Shown: in pieces, positions 59,844 to 64,000 of the stretch
Position numbering within the stretch: the first letter of the stretch is position 1
How the letters are laid out: the number at the start of each line of letters is the position of its first letter
Assembly: GCA_907163375.1 (NCBI GenBank)
Contig: CAJQUW010003463.1
Span: 1-64,000 of the forward strand
Length of the DNA: 64,000 bases
Source of the DNA: Prostheceraeus crozeri
Taxonomy: Eukaryota > Platyhelminthes > Polycladida > Euryleptidae
Direction of reading: 5' to 3'
The notes under the pieces: generated by a model
Databases searched by the model: none
What the model saw: the letters and a program-made list of their open reading frames with translations, nothing else
What the model was told of the DNA's origin: nothing
Program-made: the position numbers and the translations under genes

Positions 59844-61655
59844 AATGTGTATTTTATCAACTTGAACAGCAAGCTGGGTAATCTATGAATCCGTGAATTA
59901 CATTTGCATCCTTATAATGCCTGGGCAACTTCCATTCATTTAGCGATCCTTCAAGGCTGGTAGAACTAAGATCAATTAGCTTTCAAATTTATGTAGAAAG
60001 CAATACACAGTGCTTGTTTCTGTTTGTTCGATTTAAGAATAGATGCCATAAAATATTTACAACCAGGGCATTCAAACATGAGAACAAAGTGTCTTTTACA
60101 TGTCTCTACCTTGCAACGCACAATCAATAAATGAAAACATGTGTCTGTCCCAATTACCAGAATCGGTTGGTGTAATTCCTGAGAACGCTGATCTCGCACA
60201 TTCTTCCAGGGTTCGATGACGATGGTCTCTAACTCTGCTTCCATTTGGAGTAGTCATAATCTCAGTTCATCTTACTTGTAAGTCCCGCTTAATCGAAAAC
60301 TTGAATTTGGAAAATAGTTCTTCAATGGGATTAAACATCGGTGAATATGGGGAAGTCTTTTAACAGAGTGACCATTCTTCAAAACTGCCTCCTCTACCCG
60401 ACGATGTGCTGGAGCGTTGTCGAAGATGAAGCATGCAGTATCTTCAAGTGTCATCGTTGAACATTGTTCAATGAATTGGTTGAATTGGACATGTCACTTT
60501 GACGTCTTCTCGATTCCTATCAACCGGCTGTTGAGAAAGAAGCTTCAGCGAGTGACAATGTAAGTTCCATCCAAGTAGCGATCAATTGTAGCAACGGAGA
60601 CATGATTGCCAGTTAATTGCTGAAAGCGCTCCTGAATCTGCTTCAGTGTGAATGCAGGATTCTCGTCCACTATAGCAGTCAGCATTTGACGATCACTGAC
60701 CCCGACTTTCTTCCTTGAGCCTCCTCGCTTACTCATAGGAGAGCTATCTTTCCTTGCAATGCTTCGGACAGTCTTTATTTTGATGCCGAGTGCATCTCCT
60801 AGATGAACCAGACTTCCGCCATTTCGGTTGCAGTCCAAGATGCGATGTTTGTCTTCGTGTGACACTTTCTGATAGCTCCTGCTCATGCTGACAATGGAAA
60901 ATAAAATGAAATACATGTGCTCGCATTTGAAATCAAATATGTACAAATCAAAATTTGAAATTGTTGACCATAGAGATCCTCCTGTAGAGTGAGTCATGCA
61001 TCATTGTACATGTGGACGATGAATAATGAGAAAAATCACTGTGGAGTGTGTACTGCATTTCTGTTTTTAAATTAGACATCAATTCCACCCATAGAAGTAG
61101 ATAATAACAAGACTAGAATGGAAGTTTGATATCTTGCTTATGTACAATGATGGCACAAAGAAAAATCTATGGTTTGTACATCAATTTCGATCTATTACAT
61201 TACATCATAGTCAAACTGTCTATCAAGTTAGTTGTAGAAGTTGTTGAGAGCAAATTGCAGGTTTTTCTTGAGGAGAATTTTAAGTGAGATGGTAGTATCG
61301 CTTCATATGAAATAGCCTACTATTCCATGGTTTTCCAAAGTTTTGAAAGCTGATACTTCAAATTATTCAAATATTTTGAAAACTGATTAAAAGAAACCTG
61401 AACATAGAGTCTTTTTGAAGTAAAACAGATAATCCTAGTTTCTCAGCCTCTGATTTCAAGATGGAGTAATGTATGTTCTTTAAATCGGTTTTACAAGTTG
61501 CTTATGTATCTGATTGTATTCTTGATAGATTATAGGAGCGATATTTGAATGATCGCTAAATAAATGGAAGTTGCCCAGGCATTTTAAGGATGCAAATGTA
61601 ATTCACGGGTTCATAGATTACCCAGCTTGCTATTCAAGTTGATAAAATACACATT
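59844..61655 (-). mobile_element. 1.8-kb IS630/Tc1-like transposon, decayed
   Basis: Terminal inverted repeats of ~111 bp lie at 59844-59954 and 61545-61655, about 95% alike, starting AATGTGTATTTTATCAACTT. TA precedes the left end, and the right flank reads TG. The transposase is on the minus strand. A likely start at 60886 gives MSRSYQKVSHEDKHRILD and a helix-turn-helix region through GVSDRQMLTAIVDENPAFTL to 60545. The second catalytic region, CFIFDNAPAHRRVEE, lies near 60400. The third, SPYSPMFNPIEELFSKFKF, is near 60290-60345 in another frame. The stretch that should hold the first catalytic Asp is missing, so this copy has an internal deletion plus frameshifts and cannot encode a complete transposase. 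Confidence 0.9.
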
Positions 61656-61727
61656 GTATTTCACTCTCGATGGCTTTGGAGGTCATAGAAATGATTGAAA
61701 TGAGTTTGAAATGCATTATTGCCCGGC

Positions 61728-61766
61728 ATTGGAGGGTATATAATGCACCATTATATGCCCGCCAAT
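61728..61766. other. Compact 18-bp hairpin, 3-nt loop
   Basis: ATTGGAGGGTATATAATG at 61728-61745 and CATTATATGCCCGCCAAT at 61749-61766 are complementary at 16 of 18 positions around the loop CAC. It lies between two DNA transposons. It could be a transposon footprint or a cruciform-forming site. No link to a gene is visible. Confidence 0.6.
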
Positions 61767-62088
61767 TTCACACAGAATTCTCATTGCACCAGATAGCCAT
61801 GAACCGTCGTCCGTCACTCCAGCTGCAGAATCCATTAATGAATGAATTGGCAAACTGATATTTATAATCACTTTTAGATAGAAATCTGAATTTCAAATCT
61901 ATTCACATTTGCAAACATTCATAGACTTTCAAACTTTTCATGAATTACCATCTCTATTGAGAGAGCAAACTTTCATAGACTTCAATAAAAGTCAATCAAA
62001 GATTTCTTGATCACTCCAATATCTGTTACTAACAGTGATCAATAATTGCAATATTCATAGACTTCTCAAGAGTTACATACAATAGCAT

Positions 62089-63900
62089 TACCGTATATAC
62101 TCTAATTGGCGCCCCGGCGCTTATTTCATTCCCCGTTTTTTAACCGGGCGCTTAAAAGAGGCCAGGCGGCTATTAGAGACCAGGCGCTTATCAAAATGGG
62201 CTATTTCCTTCCGTGTGTTTGCAACAAATTTGCTAACTCAAAAAGCGAAGAAGTTTACATACGTCTATTTTTAAAGGTAAGCTATAAGTACTCAGCAAGG
62301 AAGCATGAATACGTTGTACTACACATGTGTTGATACTATTGATCATAATCACTACCGAGTATATTCCATGCCCATTACGAACACTAACAATTGGTTCATT
62401 TAAGGAAAGCAAAAACGAAAGAGTATGCTAAAGATAAAAAAATTATTCAAACTCGAATAACAGGGGAAACGGGAACGTGAACGCAAAATGTAAGCAAGAA
62501 TCATGACTCACCAAGACTGTCTAATTACTTTCATCCGAGTCACAGTACTCTATGCCATCACTATCCTCGTAAATGACGGCACAATCAGACAAATCGCTCT
62601 CACAATCAGTTTCAACTTCCATCGCACTTTGGTTAGTGAGCCGTTGACGAAGCATATTAGCTGCTTCTGGATTTTGTCTCACGAATTCAATCAAATTGTC
62701 CTCGGAGCCATCAGTAGGCCTAGCATTGGTCACACCACACTGCTTCATTGAGGCAATTATTTGTTCCTTTGGAATGTTATTCAAGGCTCATTTTACCCAC
62801 TTGACGATGCATTCAAACGACGGGGGCCGTAAGTTACCACTTGGAGTGAAAGTATGGTCACCGTTTGCAATCCATTCCTCGTAAGATTTCGAGAAGTTGC
62901 ATTTGAAGCTTCTGTTCCACGAAACGTCAGGAGCTTGGATTTTTCCAGTGTAACTAGCTGGAATTACAACAGAATCGATTCTCATTGCTCGTAGCTGTGC
63001 CTTAGTTCTTTCGGACACATGACAGCGAAAGGCGTCCCAAATTTAAAGTCTTTTGGCAAAGGAAAAATTTCCAATGATTCGTTTGAGATAATCAGACGTC
63101 AATTCATCATCCATCCAACTCTTAGCGGAGTACGCGCACTCCACATCTTTGATTTCTTCTACTTCTTTAATTGGTCTCTTTCTCGGTATAACAATGAAGG
63201 GTTTGCATTTAGCTCCATCTGCACGAGCAGTTAAAACCACAGTAATTCTCAGTTTCTCATGACCAGTCGATTTAATCGGGACTTCTCGGCTTCCAATTTT
63301 TGTCTACTGTAGTGGTCGCAATCGGCTCCACCCACACTGGTGTCTCATCTATCACAAATATTACATTGTTTTCATAATTGCCGGAACGTCGTACTCCGCG
63401 GAGGTAAAATATGAACGCGACTATTTTCTCCATGCAGTCACGAGGAACCTTTTGCGAAATCGTCGTCCTTCTTCTCAGAACAAATCCATGTCGAGATAGA
63501 AACTTTTGAAGCCATCCATTGCTTGCCTTGAGCTCATTCTCTCCTTCAATAGCAAACAATGCTAAAGCTTTTCGCTTTATCATGCTTCTTGTAATATATA
63601 ATCGGTCATCCTTGGAGCGAACGATCCATTCTACAAGTTTGTCTTCTAACTCAGGGGAACGAATTTTCTTTCATGCTCCACTGAATCTCTTCCGGTTTCT
63701 ATTTCCCATTTCATATTGCGCTTCCAATCGAGGTTTCGCTGTTCTCCATTCACGTATGCGTTTCGGATCAACCTTGAACTCTTTTGCAGTCTGTTCTACA
63801 CTATGAGTCTTCATTGAATTGGACAGGAAACGATCGTTGTGAATTCTTCTGTTCCATGCGGTGTGAGCTCGACTTCGAAAATTAATCAAATGACAACGTG
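62089..63900 (-). mobile_element. pogo-like DNA transposon (left end and transposase)
   Basis: The left end at ~62089 reads ACCGTATATACTCTAATTGG and is followed by repeated GGCGCTTAT-like subterminal motifs, the end style of pogo-related elements. The right end is beyond the window. The transposase runs on the minus strand from ~63889 to 62521, about 455 codons. The N-terminal helix-turn-helix has HSVEQTAKEFKVDPKRIREW. The CENP-B-type domain has NGWLQKFLSRHGFVLRRRTT. The catalytic Asp residues lie in VIDETPVWVE, IWDAFRCHVSE and QAPDVSWNRSF (a DDD arrangement). The tail is acidic (CESDLSDCAVIYEDSDGIEY). Only one frameshift (an extra A near 63290) and three in-frame stops (near 63668, 63045 and 62785) interrupt it, so it is fairly young. 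Confidence 0.88.
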
Positions 63901-64000
63901 CAGTTCAATCCAAATAAGTAACACTTTGGTTCAATCTAATTATTTGAAAATTTGACAAAGGGTTTATTTTTAGAGCAGCAACGCACGTAGCGCAAGGCAA

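Overview
The window looks like part of an animal (invertebrate metazoan) nuclear genome. It is AT-rich, has no operons and no long intact host gene, and carries many decayed transposable elements of families common in marine and other invertebrates: LINEs with AATAAA-type 3' ends, a Penelope-like element with a GIY-YIG domain, pogo-like and IS630/Tc1-like transposons, hAT elements and PIF/Harbinger-type MITEs. I cannot name the species. No rRNA, intact tRNA, CRISPR array or bacterial-style gene was seen.

Layout. 1-23876: a tandem array of about 21 copies of a 1129-bp unit, all in the same orientation. Copies 5 onward are nearly identical. The first three are inflated by single-base insertions, which looks like unpolished read sequence at a contig edge. 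Each unit holds a block of six to seven diverged ~80-bp subrepeats, a TATA-like box, and a 157-nt imperfect hairpin whose 3' side ends in T-runs. The array breaks off about 80 bp before a sequence resembling a hAT-type transposon end. 23.9-38 kb: mostly non-coding DNA with two LINE 3' ends, several small foldback or MITE elements, a mariner-like terminal pair and a tRNA-like piece. 38.2-42.3 kb: a Penelope-like relic, then two inverted copies of one ~800-bp element around a PIF/Harbinger-like MITE. The 8-bp target duplications of the two copies are swapped, which records an inversion. 42.3-53.9 kb: foldback elements, a hAT relic with a BED-finger remnant, two more LINE ends, and two segments that may be host exons or gene relics. 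54-56.3 kb: the longest LINE (endonuclease, reverse transcriptase, C-terminal zinc knuckle), decayed. 56.6-58.7 kb: a local tandem duplication split by an insertion that includes a MITE. 59.2-64 kb: a PIF/Harbinger MITE, a 1.8-kb IS630/Tc1-like transposon with 111-bp terminal inverted repeats, and the left part of a pogo-like transposon whose transposase is nearly whole.

The strongest candidates for something new are the 1129-bp unit, which is built like a promoter plus a hairpin transcript repeated 21 times, and the inversion between two MITE copies read from their target duplications. Nothing here shows a working gene set. The window is best read as satellite and transposon-rich accessory DNA.
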